Shown: positions 8,266 through 17,054 of the stretch, in pieces
How positions within the stretch are numbered: the first letter of the stretch is position 1
Layout of the letters: every line of letters begins with the position of its first letter
NCBI RefSeq assembly: GCF_009866965.1
Contig: NZ_SPKJ01000021.1
Coordinates: forward strand, 1 to 52,826
DNA: 52,826 nt
Direction: 5' to 3'
Source: Propylenella binzhouense
Lineage (GTDB): Bacteria; Pseudomonadota; Alphaproteobacteria; Rhizobiales; Afifellaceae
Made by a program: the position numbers and the translations under genes
Notes under the pieces: generated by a model
What the model saw: only the letters and a program-made list of their open reading frames with translations
Databases searched by the model: none
What the model was told of the DNA's origin: nothing

Positions 8266-9233
8266 GCGGCGAGCGCGGTCCGCAGCGTTTCGTCCGCGAC
8301 GTTGCCGCCGGAGATGACGACGACGACCGTGCGCCCCTCGAGCGGGACCTTGCCCGCGATCGCCGCGGCGAGGGCGACCGCCCCGCCGGGCTCGGCGACG
8401 AGGCGCAGCCCATCGAAGGCAAAGCCCACGGCGTCGAGCGCCTCGGCGTCCGTGACGGAGAGCGCGCCCGCAAGCCGGCTCCGGTTGATCTCGAACCCGA
8501 TCCTGCCCGGCGCGGGCGCCAGGAGCGCATCGCAGAGCGAGCCCGAAAGGCGCTCGTTTTCCCGCCGCTCGCCGGCCGCGAGCGACCGGGCGTAGTCGTC
8601 GAAGCCGGCGGGCTCCACGGCATAGACCGCGGCGGCCGGGAACGCGTCCGTCACGGCGAGCGCCACGCCTGCGGTGAGGCCGCCCCCGCCGCACGGAACG
8701 AGCACGATGTCGGGCCGTGCCCCGGCGGCCTCGCAATCCTCGGCGATCTCGAGCCCCACCGTCCCCTGGCCCGCTATGACCTCCGCATTGTCGAACGGAT
8801 GGATGAGGGTGCCGCCCTCCTCCGCCACGATGCGGTTCGCGATGGCTTCGCGGTCCTCGCGGATCCGGTCGTAGAGCACGATCCGCGCCCCGCTCGCGGC
8901 GGTCCGCTCGCGCTTCACCGAGGGCGCATCCGCGGGCATGACGACGGTGGCCGGGATGCCGGCGAGGCGCGCCGCCTCCGCAAGTCCCTGCGCGTGGTTG
9001 CCGGAGGAGCAGGCGACGACGCCGGCGCGCCCCGCCTCCCCGAGCTTCGCCACGGCGTTCCAGGCACCGCGGAACTTGAACGAGCCGGTGCGCTGGAGGC
9101 ATTCCGGCTTGAGATAGACGCGCGCGCCCGTTCTTTCCGAAAGCGCGGGCGCGGGGAGAAGCGGCGTCCGCACGGCATGGCCGGACAGCCGCCCGCGGGC
9201 GGCGAGGACATCGTGGATGGTGGGCCCGAGCAT
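8250..9233 (-). CDS. PLP-dependent threonine/serine dehydratase
   Basis: A 327-residue fold-type II PLP enzyme, expected to deaminate threonine or serine to the 2-oxo acid and ammonia. The Schiff-base lysine is K53 in SFKFRG, the substrate loop is SSGNHAQ (76-82), and the phosphate-binding glycine loop is PCGGGGLTAG (near 180-190). It lacks the C-terminal ACT regulatory domain of biosynthetic IlvA, so it resembles the short catabolic dehydratases; racemase or hydroxyaspartate dehydratase activity is also possible in this clade. Its ATG shares one base with the stop of the glycosyltransferase gene upstream, implying translational coupling with an envelope-lipid operon. Confidence 0.85.
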   Translation of the reverse strand: MLGPTIHDVLAARGRLSGHAVRTPLLPAPALSERTGARVYLKPECLQRTGSFKFRGAWNAVAKLGEAGRAGVVACSSGNHAQGLAEAARLAGIPATVVMPADAPSVKRERTAASGARIVLYDRIREDREAIANRIVAEEGGTLIHPFDNAEVIAGQGTVGLEIAEDCEAAGARPDIVLVPCGGGGLTAGVALAVTDAFPAAAVYAVEPAGFDDYARSLAAGERRENERLSGSLCDALLAPAPGRIGFEINRSRLAGALSVTDAEALDAVGFAFDGLRLVAEPGGAVALAAAIAGKVPLEGRTVVVVISGGNVADETLRTALAAYRAG

Positions 9234-10288
9234 CAGAGGGCGATAGAGGACTGCTCGTGTTCCGGCAAGGACTCCGCGGCGACCGGGCGGCAGTGGACGC
9301 TCACGATGTTGGCGCGGAATGCGGCCGCGCTCGCCTCCCAGCTGAACCGCAGCGCGAGCGCGCGGGCATCCTCTCCGCGCAGCGACAACGCTCCGAGGGC
9401 GGCGCGGCGCAGGTCCTCGTCGAGGACGCCGGCCCCCGGATCGACGATGACGTCCTTCGGGCCGGTGACCGGAAAGGCCGCCACCGGCAGCCCGGAGGCC
9501 AGGGCCTCGAGGAGGACATTGCCGAACGTGTCCGTGAGGCTCGGAAACACGAAGACGTCGCAGCCCGCATAGGCGCGCGCCAGCGCCTCGCCTTCGAGCG
9601 TGCCGAGGAACCGCACGTCGCCGAAGCGCGCCTCGAGGTCCTGCCGCGCCGGGCCGTCTCCGACCACCACCTTCGTTCCGGGCAGGTCGAGCGACAGGAA
9701 AGCCTCGAGGTTCTTCTCCACCGAGACGCGGCCGACATAGAGAAAGAGCGGGCGCGGCAGGCCGAGATCGCAGTCAGGGCGGGGCCGGAAGAGCTCGGCA
9801 TCGACGCCGCGCGACCAGCGCATCAGGTGGTTGATCCCGCGCGCCCGGAGATCGGCCTCGAGCGAGGGCGTCGCCACCATGCAGCCGGCGCCGGCATTGT
9901 GGAACCAGCGCATGTAGGCGTAGCCCCAGGCGATCGGGACCGGCAGCCGCGCGGCCAGATATTCCGGGAACTTGGTGTGGTAGCTGGTGGTGAAGGCGAG
10001 CCTGCCCTTCACGCAGTAATGGCGCGCCATCAGGCCGAGCGGCCCTTCCGTCGCGATGTGGATGTGGTCGGCCCGGGCCGCGTCCAGAAGCTCGGCGATC
10101 CGCCGCGGCGTCGTCACGGCGAGACGGATCTCCGGATAGCTCGGGCACGGCCAGGTGCGGAAGAGGTGCGGCGCGAGCACCGTCACCTCGTCGCCGCCCG
10201 CGGTCAGGATCTCGACCATCTTCTGCAGGCAGCGCACGACGCCGTTTACCTGCGGCTGCCAGGCGTCGGTCACGATCACGAGGCGCAT
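9233..10288 (-). CDS. GT4-family glycosyltransferase, probable glycolipid synthase
   Basis: A 351-residue GT-B glycosyltransferase. The N-terminal acceptor domain opens with IVTDAWQPQVNGVV. The donor domain contains YVGRVSVEKNLEAFL and the E-x7-E-like region DTFGNVLLEALASGLPVAA. The NGVV start and TEGPLGLMARHYC segment are typical of the group that includes the sulfolipid synthase SqdX and the Agrobacterium diacylglycerol glycosyltransferase Agt. The preceding gene (3 bp gap) encodes an LpxH-like metallophosphoesterase, a pairing also found with Agt-type genes in rhizobia. I infer transfer of a sugar to diacylglycerol at the inner membrane; donor and acceptor are not determined by sequence. 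Confidence 0.82.
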   Translation of the reverse strand: MRLVIVTDAWQPQVNGVVRCLQKMVEILTAGGDEVTVLAPHLFRTWPCPSYPEIRLAVTTPRRIAELLDAARADHIHIATEGPLGLMARHYCVKGRLAFTTSYHTKFPEYLAARLPVPIAWGYAYMRWFHNAGAGCMVATPSLEADLRARGINHLMRWSRGVDAELFRPRPDCDLGLPRPLFLYVGRVSVEKNLEAFLSLDLPGTKVVVGDGPARQDLEARFGDVRFLGTLEGEALARAYAGCDVFVFPSLTDTFGNVLLEALASGLPVAAFPVTGPKDVIVDPGAGVLDEDLRRAALGALSLRGEDARALALRFSWEASAAAFRANIVSVHCRPVAAESLPEHEQSSIAL

Positions 10289-10291
10289 GCG

Positions 10292-11098
10292 TCAGGCCGC
10301 AACCGCCCTGCGATCCGTCTGCTCCACGAGGTCCGGGAACGCGGCGACCTGCTCGCTCCAGCGGATGATCTCGAAGCTGCCGTCGTGGTGCTCGGCAAGC
10401 GCCGTGCAGCTCTCCACCCAGTCGCCGCAATTGTAGTAGGCGACGCCGAAGCGGTCGTGCATCGCCGCATGGTGGATGTGGCCGCAGATGACCCCGTCCG
10501 CATCGAGGCGCTCCGCCTCGCGGGCGAGCGCCTCCTCGAAGGCGCTGATGAAGTTCACGGCGTTCTTGACCTTGAGCTTCGCCCAGGCCGAAAGCGACCA
10601 GTAGGAGAAGCCGAACGAGCGCCGGATGAGGTTCAGGTAGGTATTCACGCCGAGCGCCACGCCGTAGGCCCAGTCGCCCAGGAAGGCGAGCCACTTGGCA
10701 TGGCGCACGACCACGTCGAAATCGTCGCCGTGCGTGACGAGGAGCCGCCGCCCGTTCGCCGTCTCGTGCAGGGCTGTCCGGCAGACTTCGATCCCGCCGA
10801 AATGGGTTCCGATATAGTCGCGGAGGAACTCGTCGTGGTTCCCCGGGATATAGATGATGCGGCTGCCCTTCCGGCCCTTCCGGAGCAGCTTCTGAACGAC
10901 GTCGTTATGCGCCTGCGGCCAGTGCCAGACGCGCCCGAGCCGCCAGGCGTCGACGATGTCTCCGACGAGGAAGATGGTCTCGGCATCGTGCACGCGGAGG
11001 AAGTCGAGCAGCATGCCCGCCTGGCAGCCTCGGGTACCGAGGTGCACGTCCGAGATGAAAAGGGTTCGCAGATGGCGTGGTGCCGGTTGTTCGAGCAT
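10292..11098 (-). CDS. UDP-2,3-diacylglucosamine diphosphatase-like metallophosphoesterase
   Basis: A 268-residue calcineurin-like phosphoesterase with the complete dinuclear-metal set: SDVHLG (D17, H19), GDIVD (D47), GNHDE (N87-H88-D89), THGDD (H123) and GHIHH (206-210). This resembles LpxH/LpxH2 but sits outside a lipid A cluster, next to a GT4 glycosyltransferase. It probably removes a phosphate or splits a pyrophosphate from a lipid or nucleotide-sugar intermediate. The frame is open to 11545, but that extension runs antisense into the SDR gene. The ATG at 11098 starts the conserved domain and leaves a 109-bp divergent promoter region. Confidence 0.85.
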   Translation of the reverse strand: MLEQPAPRHLRTLFISDVHLGTRGCQAGMLLDFLRVHDAETIFLVGDIVDAWRLGRVWHWPQAHNDVVQKLLRKGRKGSRIIYIPGNHDEFLRDYIGTHFGGIEVCRTALHETANGRRLLVTHGDDFDVVVRHAKWLAFLGDWAYGVALGVNTYLNLIRRSFGFSYWSLSAWAKLKVKNAVNFISAFEEALAREAERLDADGVICGHIHHAAMHDRFGVAYYNCGDWVESCTALAEHHDGSFEIIRWSEQVAAFPDLVEQTDRRAVAA

Positions 11099-11207
11099 GG
11101 CGCTGCCGGATAAGTGCGTCCCAGGCAAAGACACGATTCCGATCTCAGTTTTGTGACGCCGCGGGAATGACTGGCGCCGCGGCGGCGACATCCACGAGGA
11201 GAAGAAG

Positions 11208-11987
11208 ATGGACTTGGGCTTGCAGGGACGGAAGGCGATCGTGTGCGCATCGACGCGGGGACTCGGGCGCGGCTGCGCCGAGGCGCTTTCCGCGGAGGGT
11301 GCGACGGTCGTGGTGAACGGCAGGACGCAGGAAGCCGCCGAGCAGACCGCCGAGGCGATCCGCCGCGCGACCGGCGGCACCGTGCTCGCGGTCGGCGGCG
11401 ACGTCTCGACGAAGGAGGGACAGGCGGCGCTCCTCGCGGCCTGTCCCGATCCGGACATCCTCGTCAACAACAATGCCGGGCCGCCGCGCAAGGATTTCCG
11501 CGATCTCGACCGGACGGCGATGCTCGACGGCGTCGTCCAGAACATGGTGACGCCGGTCGAGCTCCTTCAGGCCGTGCTCGACGGCATGGTCGCGCGCAGG
11601 TTCGGGCGGATCGTCAACATCACGTCCTCGTCGGTGCTGATGCCGATCGCCGGCCTCGACCTCTCGTCCGGCGCGCGGGCGGGGCTCACCGCCTTCCTCG
11701 CCGGCATCTGCCGGCAGGTCGCCGCCTCCAACGTCACGATCAACAACATGCTGCCCGGCAAGATGGATACCGACCGGCTCCGCAGCGGGCTGCGCTGGGG
11801 CGCCGGTCAGGCCGGCATCAGCGAGGAGGAGGAGGCGGACCGCCAGCGCCGCGTGATTCCGGCCGGGCGCTTCGGAACCGCGGAGGAGTTCGGAAAGGTC
11901 TGCGCCTTCCTCTGCTCCGAGCATGCCGGCTACATCACCGGCCGCAATTTCCTGCTCGATGGCGGGCTCGTTCCGACCGCCTTCTGA
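11208..11987 (+). CDS. Atypical SDR-family protein lacking the catalytic Tyr and Lys
   Basis: A 259-residue short-chain dehydrogenase/reductase fold. The dinucleotide-binding loop is STRGLGRG (15-22), followed by GDV (64-66), an NNAG-type motif (VNNNAGPP, 87-93) and a Ser-rich strand INITSSS with the expected catalytic Ser at 140. The position of the catalytic Tyr is Ser153 and that of the Lys is Arg157 (segment LDLSSGARAGL), so the Y-x3-K pair is absent. The C-terminal end, ITGRNFLLDGG, is normal. Annotation as 3-oxoacyl-ACP reductase would be misleading; it may be a binding or regulatory SDR, or use another base. AGGAGAAGAAG lies just before the ATG. Confidence 0.85.
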   Translation: MDLGLQGRKAIVCASTRGLGRGCAEALSAEGATVVVNGRTQEAAEQTAEAIRRATGGTVLAVGGDVSTKEGQAALLAACPDPDILVNNNAGPPRKDFRDLDRTAMLDGVVQNMVTPVELLQAVLDGMVARRFGRIVNITSSSVLMPIAGLDLSSGARAGLTAFLAGICRQVAASNVTINNMLPGKMDTDRLRSGLRWGAGQAGISEEEEADRQRRVIPAGRFGTAEEFGKVCAFLCSEHAGYITGRNFLLDGGLVPTAF

Positions 11988-12004
11988 GGCGCCGCCGGAC
12001 CTCG

Positions 12005-12026
12005 CCGGGCGCCGTCCGGCGCCCGG
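12005..12026. terminator. Hairpin between convergent SDR and FadL genes
   Basis: Nine-bp perfect inverted repeat (12005-12013 with 12018-12026) and a 4-nt GTCC loop. It lies in the 61-bp gap between two convergent stops. No U-run follows. Confidence 0.5.
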
Positions 12027-12048
12027 ACTCCGGCCGTTCCGCCGCCGC

Positions 12049-13404
12049 TCAGAACTTCCGGACCGCGGGCTCCTCGTAGCTCTCGAAGACCGGCCGTGCT
12101 CCGCCGCCGAGCTTCACCTTCAGCGCGGCGGAGATGAAGTGCAGGTCGGATTCGCCTTCGGCGACGAAGGGCAGGCCGTTGAAGCTCGGGTTGGAGGCCG
12201 AGCTGATGTCGATGTCCGGGTCCATCGCCCGGACGTAGCTGTAGGCGAAGTCGAAGGAGAAGCGCTCGTTGAAGCTGTGCGACAGGCCGGCCGAGAGCCA
12301 GAGCCGGTCGTCGTCGGCAAGCCGGGTCGAGCGCACCTTGTCGCTGATCGGCGAGAGTTCGTAGCCGATGCCGGCCCGCAGGCTGGTCGCCGGCGTCCAG
12401 GCATATTCTCCGCCGACCGAGAAGAACCAGCCGTCGTCATACTGGAAGGACAGGCCCTGCGCGCCCGCCTGGAAGGCGTTGAGATCGACCGGCGCGCCGC
12501 CGAGGAGCGGGCTCGTCACGGCCACGTCCCCGAACCGGCTCCAGTTCGTCCACTCCACCGTGCCGGCGAGCGTGAAGGCGTCGGTGATCCGCTGGCGCAG
12601 GCCGAGGCTGACCGTCTCCGGCATGTCGAGATCGGCGTCGATCGGAAGCGGCTGCGAGCCGGGGAGCTCGAGCGTGCCCTCGAGCGATTGCCTGATCGAG
12701 GAGCGGAAGCCGAGGCCGATCTCGGTGCCCGCGAACGGCCGGACCTGGATGCCGGCCGTGAAGCCGACCGACGTGTCATCGCCGGAGAGGTCCGCGGTCG
12801 GATCGCCCGGCAGGACGCCGGTCGCGGTCTTCAGGCTGGTCTTGAAGTACTGGACCTGCAGGCCGGCGCCGATCGAGATCATCTCGTTGAGCTGGTAGGC
12901 GATCATCGGGTTCACGTTGACCGAGAACACCTTCGAGGTGCGCGAATAGGCCTGGCCCGCCCAGCTGGTCTCCGGGTTGGTCGCAAGCCCGAAGGGCGAG
13001 TTCACCCCGATCCCGGCGATCAGGCTCTCGTTGATGCGGTAGGCGACGTAGCCCACCGGCGCGAAGGCGTCCTGGCCCATGTCGCCGCTCGCACTCGTCG
13101 CGGCGAAGCCGCCGCTCAGCGCATCAAGGGTCGCAACCGTCGCCGCCGTCGGCGTGACCTTGATCGTCGGCACGATCAGGGTGCCGCCGAGCTCCGCCTC
13201 GAAGCCCATCACCTGGGACAGGACGGCGGGATTCCAGAAGCTGGAGGAGAGGCTGCCGCCCGCCGCCACGCCGGCGAAGCTCATGCCCTGCCCGTACGAG
13301 CTCTGCTCCCGGAGCGCGAATGCGCCTGCAAACGCCTCCGACGCGACCCCGCCCAGAATGGCGGCCGAGCCGAGCAGCAATGCGATGCGCCCCGAAACGT
13401 TCAT
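12049..13404 (-). CDS. FadL/OmpP1/TodX-family outer-membrane transporter
   Basis: A 451-residue predicted outer-membrane beta-barrel for long-chain fatty acids or other hydrophobic compounds. Residues 1-26 are a Sec signal peptide ending in SEAFA. The mature protein begins GAFALREQSSYGQGMSFAG, followed by SSFWNPA, the NPA motif of the FadL hatch. Alternating hydrophobic strands continue to a C-terminal ...VRKF ending in Phe, as expected for BAM recognition. The start at 13404 is chosen because it places the signal peptide at the N-terminus and has a GGGGGA element upstream; an in-frame codon at 13548 would add 48 non-signal residues. It is divergent from the FAH-family hydrolase gene. Confidence 0.9.
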   Translation of the reverse strand: MNVSGRIALLLGSAAILGGVASEAFAGAFALREQSSYGQGMSFAGVAAGGSLSSSFWNPAVLSQVMGFEAELGGTLIVPTIKVTPTAATVATLDALSGGFAATSASGDMGQDAFAPVGYVAYRINESLIAGIGVNSPFGLATNPETSWAGQAYSRTSKVFSVNVNPMIAYQLNEMISIGAGLQVQYFKTSLKTATGVLPGDPTADLSGDDTSVGFTAGIQVRPFAGTEIGLGFRSSIRQSLEGTLELPGSQPLPIDADLDMPETVSLGLRQRITDAFTLAGTVEWTNWSRFGDVAVTSPLLGGAPVDLNAFQAGAQGLSFQYDDGWFFSVGGEYAWTPATSLRAGIGYELSPISDKVRSTRLADDDRLWLSAGLSHSFNERFSFDFAYSYVRAMDPDIDISSASNPSFNGLPFVAEGESDLHFISAALKVKLGGGARPVFESYEEPAVRKF

Positions 13405-13491
13405 CAGCGTCCCCCGATTGGCGCCCGTCCGGGCGCTTTCCACTTTATCGTTCGGGCAAGCTAGCAGGCGGGACTTACCGGGAATCCTGCA

Positions 13492-13541
13492 TTGACAGCC
13501 GGAGCGCGATTGGCTGCATTCCCGGTCGACCATGTGATAAT
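13492..13541 (+). promoter_or_regulatory. Candidate sigma70-type promoter(s) for the FAH-family gene
   Basis: TTGACA (13492-13497) is separated by 17 nt from TGCATT (13515-13520). A better -10, GATAAT with an extended TG (TG at 13533-13534, GATAAT 13536-13541), lies downstream without an equally good -35. Either could serve the gene starting at 13633. Confidence 0.45.
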
Positions 13542-13632
13542 CGCGCAACGCTTTTCGTTACCGGAGGTTGCGGACGCCGGCCTGTCGGATGGTCCAGTGA
13601 TTGTACTTCCAAAGACATGTGAGGAGACGTCG

Positions 13633-14481
13633 ATGAAGTTGGTGCGGTTTGGCGAGAAGGGTGCCGAGAAGCCCGGCGCAATTGATTCGCAGGGTCGCAT
13701 CCGCGACCTGTCGGGGGTCGTCGCGGATTTCACGCCGGACGTCCTGACCATCGAGATGCGGGACCGCCTCACGGCGCTCGATCTCGAGACCCTCCCCGTC
13801 GTCGGAGGCAATCCGCGCCTCGGCGCGCCGATCGCCCGCACCGGCCACTTCATCGCGATCGGGCTGAACTATGTCGACCATGCCAAGGAGGCCGGACAGC
13901 CGATCCCGGCCGAGCCGGTGATCTTCTCGAAGGCGCCGAGTTCGCTCAGCGGCCCGGACGACGACGTGATCCTCCCCCGCGGATCGGAAAAGGGGGACTG
14001 GGAGATCGAGCTCGGCTTCGTGATGGGCCGGCACTGCCACTACGTGGCGCAGTCGGACGCCCTCTCCGCCGTGTTCGGCTACGTGCTCGCCAACGACGTC
14101 TCGGAGCGCGCCTTCCAGATCGAAGGCACCGGGCAGTGGATCAAGGGCAAGAGCGCGCCGACCTTCGGTCCGATCGGCCCGTGGCTCGTCACGCCGGACG
14201 AGATTCCCGACCCGCAGGACCTCGACATGTCGCTCGACGTCAACGGGGAGCGGCGGCAGACCGGCAACACCCGGACCATGATCTTCCCGGTCGCGGAGCT
14301 GATCGCCTATCTCTCCGAGAAGATGGATCTGGAGCCCGGCGACCTCGTGATCACGGGCACCCCGCCCGGCGTCGGCCTCGGCATGCGCCCGCAGCAATTC
14401 CTGAAGCCGGGCGACGAGATGCATCTCACCATGGCGAAGCTCGGCGAGCAGCGCCAGAAGGTGGTCGCGTTCCGGGGCTGA
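13633..14481 (+). CDS. Fumarylacetoacetate hydrolase-family protein
   Basis: A 282-residue FAH-fold enzyme. The C-terminal catalytic domain begins near residue 70 with FIAIGLNYVDHAKEAG. Metal ligands are E124 and E126 in DWEIELGFV and D155 in ANDVSER, and ITGTPPGVG near the end is the usual oxyanion/metal loop. Members act as acylpyruvate hydrolases, oxaloacetate decarboxylases, or hydroxyhepta-dienedioate isomerases; this sequence resembles the 2-keto-diacid isomerase/ureidoglycolate-lyase-like branch and the exact substrate cannot be named. The ATG at 13633 has GAGGAG 7 nt upstream; the open frame before it lacks family sequence. Confidence 0.88.
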   Translation: MKLVRFGEKGAEKPGAIDSQGRIRDLSGVVADFTPDVLTIEMRDRLTALDLETLPVVGGNPRLGAPIARTGHFIAIGLNYVDHAKEAGQPIPAEPVIFSKAPSSLSGPDDDVILPRGSEKGDWEIELGFVMGRHCHYVAQSDALSAVFGYVLANDVSERAFQIEGTGQWIKGKSAPTFGPIGPWLVTPDEIPDPQDLDMSLDVNGERRQTGNTRTMIFPVAELIAYLSEKMDLEPGDLVITGTPPGVGLGMRPQQFLKPGDEMHLTMAKLGEQRQKVVAFRG

Positions 14482-14503
14482 GCGCGGCGGCGCACCGCCG
14501 CGC
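14482..14503. terminator. Hairpin between convergent FAH and TRAP genes
   Basis: Nine-bp perfect GC stem (14482-14490 with 14495-14503) and a 4-nt CGCA loop, immediately after the FAH stop and before the stop of the opposing TRAP gene. Probably a shared terminator. Confidence 0.55.
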
Positions 14504-14515
14504 CCTCCGGGAAGG

Positions 14516-15589
14516 TCAATCCGGGTCGCGGGCTTCCAGGAAGCTGCGCACGGACACCTCGCTCCAGGGCGCGAGCGTCGCGCGGGCCGCCCGGTAGGAC
14601 GCCACGATGCGGCCGGCGATCGCATCCGTCGCGGCGATCTCGTCCAAGATCGCGGCGGCAGCGCCCTGCGCCGCCCGCACGACGTCCGCCGGAAAGCGGA
14701 CGAGCTCGATGTCCTTCTCCTTGAGAGCGGCGAGCGCGCGCGCATTCATGAGTTCGGCCTCCGCGAGCGAATAGGCGTTCTCGGCGCGCGCCGCATTCTC
14801 GACGACGGCCTTGAGGTCGTCCGGGAGGGCGTTCCAGGCCTTCGCCGAGACGATCAGCTCGCCGGTGCCGTTCGGCTTGTTGAAGCCCGGATGGTGATAG
14901 TAGCGCGCGACCTTGTAGAAGCCGCTGGCGAGGTCGCTCTGCGGGCCGAGGAACTCGGCGCCGTCGATCATGCCCGACTGCAGGGCCGGCAGGATTTCGG
15001 AGACGGGCGTCGTCAGCGGCGTCGCGCCGAGGCGGCGGTAGATCTCGCCGCCGGTGCCCGCGACGCGCAGCCGGAGCCCTCGGATGTCGTCGAGGCTGCG
15101 GATCGGCCGGACGAACCAGCCGCCCATGTTGAAGCCCGGATTGCCGGCCATGAAGGGCTTCACCTCGAAGCGGGCATAGAGCTCGTCCCAGAGCGCCTGC
15201 CCGCCGCCGTGCTCGATCCAGGCCATGTGCTCGGTCGGGGTCAGGCCGAACGGAAAGGTCGTGAAGAACACGGTCGCCGGATGCTTCCCCTGCCAGTAGA
15301 ACGAAGCCGTGTGGCCGGCGTCGGCGGCACCGCCGCGCACGGCGTCGAGCACCTCGAGGCCGGAGACGATCTCTCCGGCCGCGTAGAGCCGCACGGTGAG
15401 GCGGCCGCCGCTCATCGCCCCGATCCTCTGCGCCAGCCGCTCCGCCGTCATGCCGGGGCCCGGCAGGTTCTTCGGCCAGGACGTCACCATCCGCCATTCG
15501 GTCTTGCCCTGCGCGAGCGCGGGCGTGGCAAGCGAAGCGGCGGCGACCGCTCCGCCGGAGAGCAGGTTGCGACGGGTGAGCGCGTTCAT
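14516..15589 (-). CDS. TRAP transporter substrate-binding protein (DctP family) in thiamine operon
   Basis: A 357-residue periplasmic TRAP binding protein. The N-terminus TRRNLLSGG followed by an Ala-rich hydrophobic stretch and ALA is a twin-arginine signal. The mature part has EWRMVTSWPKNLPGPG, GRLTVRLYAAGEIV, TEHMAWIEHGGGQALWDE, FMAGNPGFNMGGWF and the ligand-region PALQSGMIDGAEFLGP. It resembles the 2-oxoacid/lactate-binding TRAP proteins (TakP-like). Its ATG shares one base with the thiD stop, so it is the fourth gene of the TPP-riboswitch operon. The membrane subunits (DctQ/DctM) are not in the window. The ligand could be a monocarboxylate or, by context, a thiamine-related compound; the second is inference. 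Confidence 0.87.
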   Translation of the reverse strand: MNALTRRNLLSGGAVAAASLATPALAQGKTEWRMVTSWPKNLPGPGMTAERLAQRIGAMSGGRLTVRLYAAGEIVSGLEVLDAVRGGAADAGHTASFYWQGKHPATVFFTTFPFGLTPTEHMAWIEHGGGQALWDELYARFEVKPFMAGNPGFNMGGWFVRPIRSLDDIRGLRLRVAGTGGEIYRRLGATPLTTPVSEILPALQSGMIDGAEFLGPQSDLASGFYKVARYYHHPGFNKPNGTGELIVSAKAWNALPDDLKAVVENAARAENAYSLAEAELMNARALAALKEKDIELVRFPADVVRAAQGAAAAILDEIAATDAIAGRIVASYRAARATLAPWSEVSVRSFLEARDPD

Positions 15590-16392
15590 CAGGGGCTCCA
15601 GATTGCGTGGAAATGGTGGACCGGCCCGTGCCCCGACCCGATCCGGAGCCGGTCGGAAGCCGCGATCGCGGCCTGCAGATAGGCCTTGGCCGCCGCGACC
15701 GAGGCGGCGAGATCGAGGCCTTTCGCCAGGCCGGCGGCGATCGCCGAGGAGAGCGTGCAGCCCGTCCCGTGGGTGTTCTCGGTCGCGATCCGCGGCGCCT
15801 CGAACCAGCGCCTCAGCGAGCCGGCCGCCAGGAAGTCGGCGGCGACGGGCTCGTCGCCGTGCCCGCCCTTGAGGAGAACGCCGTTGGCGCCGAGCGCGAG
15901 CAGCGCGTCCGCCTGCCGCTCCACCGCCGCCCTGCCCTTCGCGACCGGCTCGTCGAGCAGCCTGGCCGCCTCGTGGAGGTTGGGCGTCACGAGGAGCGCG
16001 CGCGGGAAGAGCTCGCGCGTGAGCACCGCGACCGCGTCGTCGGCGAGAAGCTTCGCCCCGCTCGTCGTCACCATCACCGGGTCGAGCACGACAGGGCCCG
16101 TCTTCCAGGCGTCGAGCCCGGCGGCGACCGCCTCGATGACCCCGGGATTGGAGAGCATGCCGATCTTCGTCGCGCCGACGCGGAGATCGGAGTAGACCGC
16201 ATCCATCTGCGCATGCACGAAGTCGGGCGGGACGTCGTGGACCGCCGTCACCGTCAGCGTGTTCTGCGCGGTGAGCGCCGCGATCACGCTCGCCCCGTAG
16301 ACGCCGAGCGCGGAAAAGGTCTTGAGATCGGCCTGGATGCCGGCGCCGCCGCCGGAATCGGAACCCGCTATCGTGACGGCGATCGGCGTCAT
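15589..16392 (-). CDS. thiD: Hydroxymethylpyrimidine/phosphomethylpyrimidine kinase ThiD
   Basis: A 267-residue ribokinase-fold kinase that phosphorylates HMP and then HMP-phosphate, giving the pyrimidine diphosphate used by ThiE. Motifs include [20 protein letters not shown] at 7-26, DPVMVTTSG in the middle, [18 protein letters not shown] with the catalytic GTGC near the C-terminus, and LLKGGHG. The ATG overlaps the thiE stop by 4 bp, which fixes the start; the open frame continues upstream inside thiE and is spurious. Because thiM, thiE and thiD are all here and no de novo genes (thiC, thiG, thiS) are visible, this operon looks suited to salvage. Confidence 0.95.
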   Translation of the reverse strand: MTPIAVTIAGSDSGGGAGIQADLKTFSALGVYGASVIAALTAQNTLTVTAVHDVPPDFVHAQMDAVYSDLRVGATKIGMLSNPGVIEAVAAGLDAWKTGPVVLDPVMVTTSGAKLLADDAVAVLTRELFPRALLVTPNLHEAARLLDEPVAKGRAAVERQADALLALGANGVLLKGGHGDEPVAADFLAAGSLRRWFEAPRIATENTHGTGCTLSSAIAAGLAKGLDLAASVAAAKAYLQAAIAASDRLRIGSGHGPVHHFHAIWSP

Positions 16393-17054
16393 GCGCTCTC
16401 CCCTGCCGCAACCCGCGCCCCGTCCACGATCTCCCGCAGCCGCCGCGTCGCGGCCGCGACGTCCTCGGCCATGAAGAGCGCCGAGATCACCGCGATCCCG
16501 TCCGAGCCGGCCCGCATGATCTGCCCCGCATTCGCCACCTCGATGCCGGCGATCGCGCCGACCGGCAGGCCGGGGCGGCGGGCGCGGACGATGGCGGCGA
16601 GCGCGCGCCAGCCGTCGACCCCGATCGAGCGCGGGTTCTCCTTCGACTGCGTGTCGAACACGCCGCCGATGCAGACATAGTCGATTTCCTCGAGCGCCGA
16701 GCCGCGCGCCTCCGCCTCCGTCTTGACGCTGAGGCCGATCAGCGCCTCCGGGCCGAGCAGGCGCCGCGCGTCGGCCGCGGCCATATCGTCCTGCCCGACA
16801 TGGACGCCGCCGGCGCCGGCCGCGAGCGCGACGTCGACCCTGTCGTTGACGAGGAGGGGCACGCCGCTTCCCGCGACCGCGGCGGCGATCGCGCGGACGG
16901 CCTCGACCATGGCCCGGGTGCTGCCGGTCTTGTCGCGGTACTGCAGGAGCGTCGCGCCGCCGGCGACGGCCGCACAAGCGAGTTCGGGCAGCGGCCGTCC
17001 CCGGCTCCGCGCCGGATCCAGAATGCCGTAGAGGCTGAGGTCGACCTTGTTCAT
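16389..17054 (-). CDS. thiE: Thiamine-phosphate synthase ThiE
   Basis: A 221-residue TIM-barrel enzyme that joins HMP-diphosphate with thiazole phosphate to form thiamine monophosphate. Characteristic segments: LLQYRDK near residue 36, [24 protein letters not shown] near 67-90, [23 protein letters not shown] and a C-terminal [12 protein letters not shown] phosphate-binding loop. The start at 17054 sits in an ATGA overlap with thiM. It has the usual length for bacterial ThiE, with no fusion to ThiD or ThiM. Confidence 0.95.
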   Translation of the reverse strand: MNKVDLSLYGILDPARSRGRPLPELACAAVAGGATLLQYRDKTGSTRAMVEAVRAIAAAVAGSGVPLLVNDRVDVALAAGAGGVHVGQDDMAAADARRLLGPEALIGLSVKTEAEARGSALEEIDYVCIGGVFDTQSKENPRSIGVDGWRALAAIVRARRPGLPVGAIAGIEVANAGQIMRAGSDGIAVISALFMAEDVAAATRRLREIVDGARVAAGESA

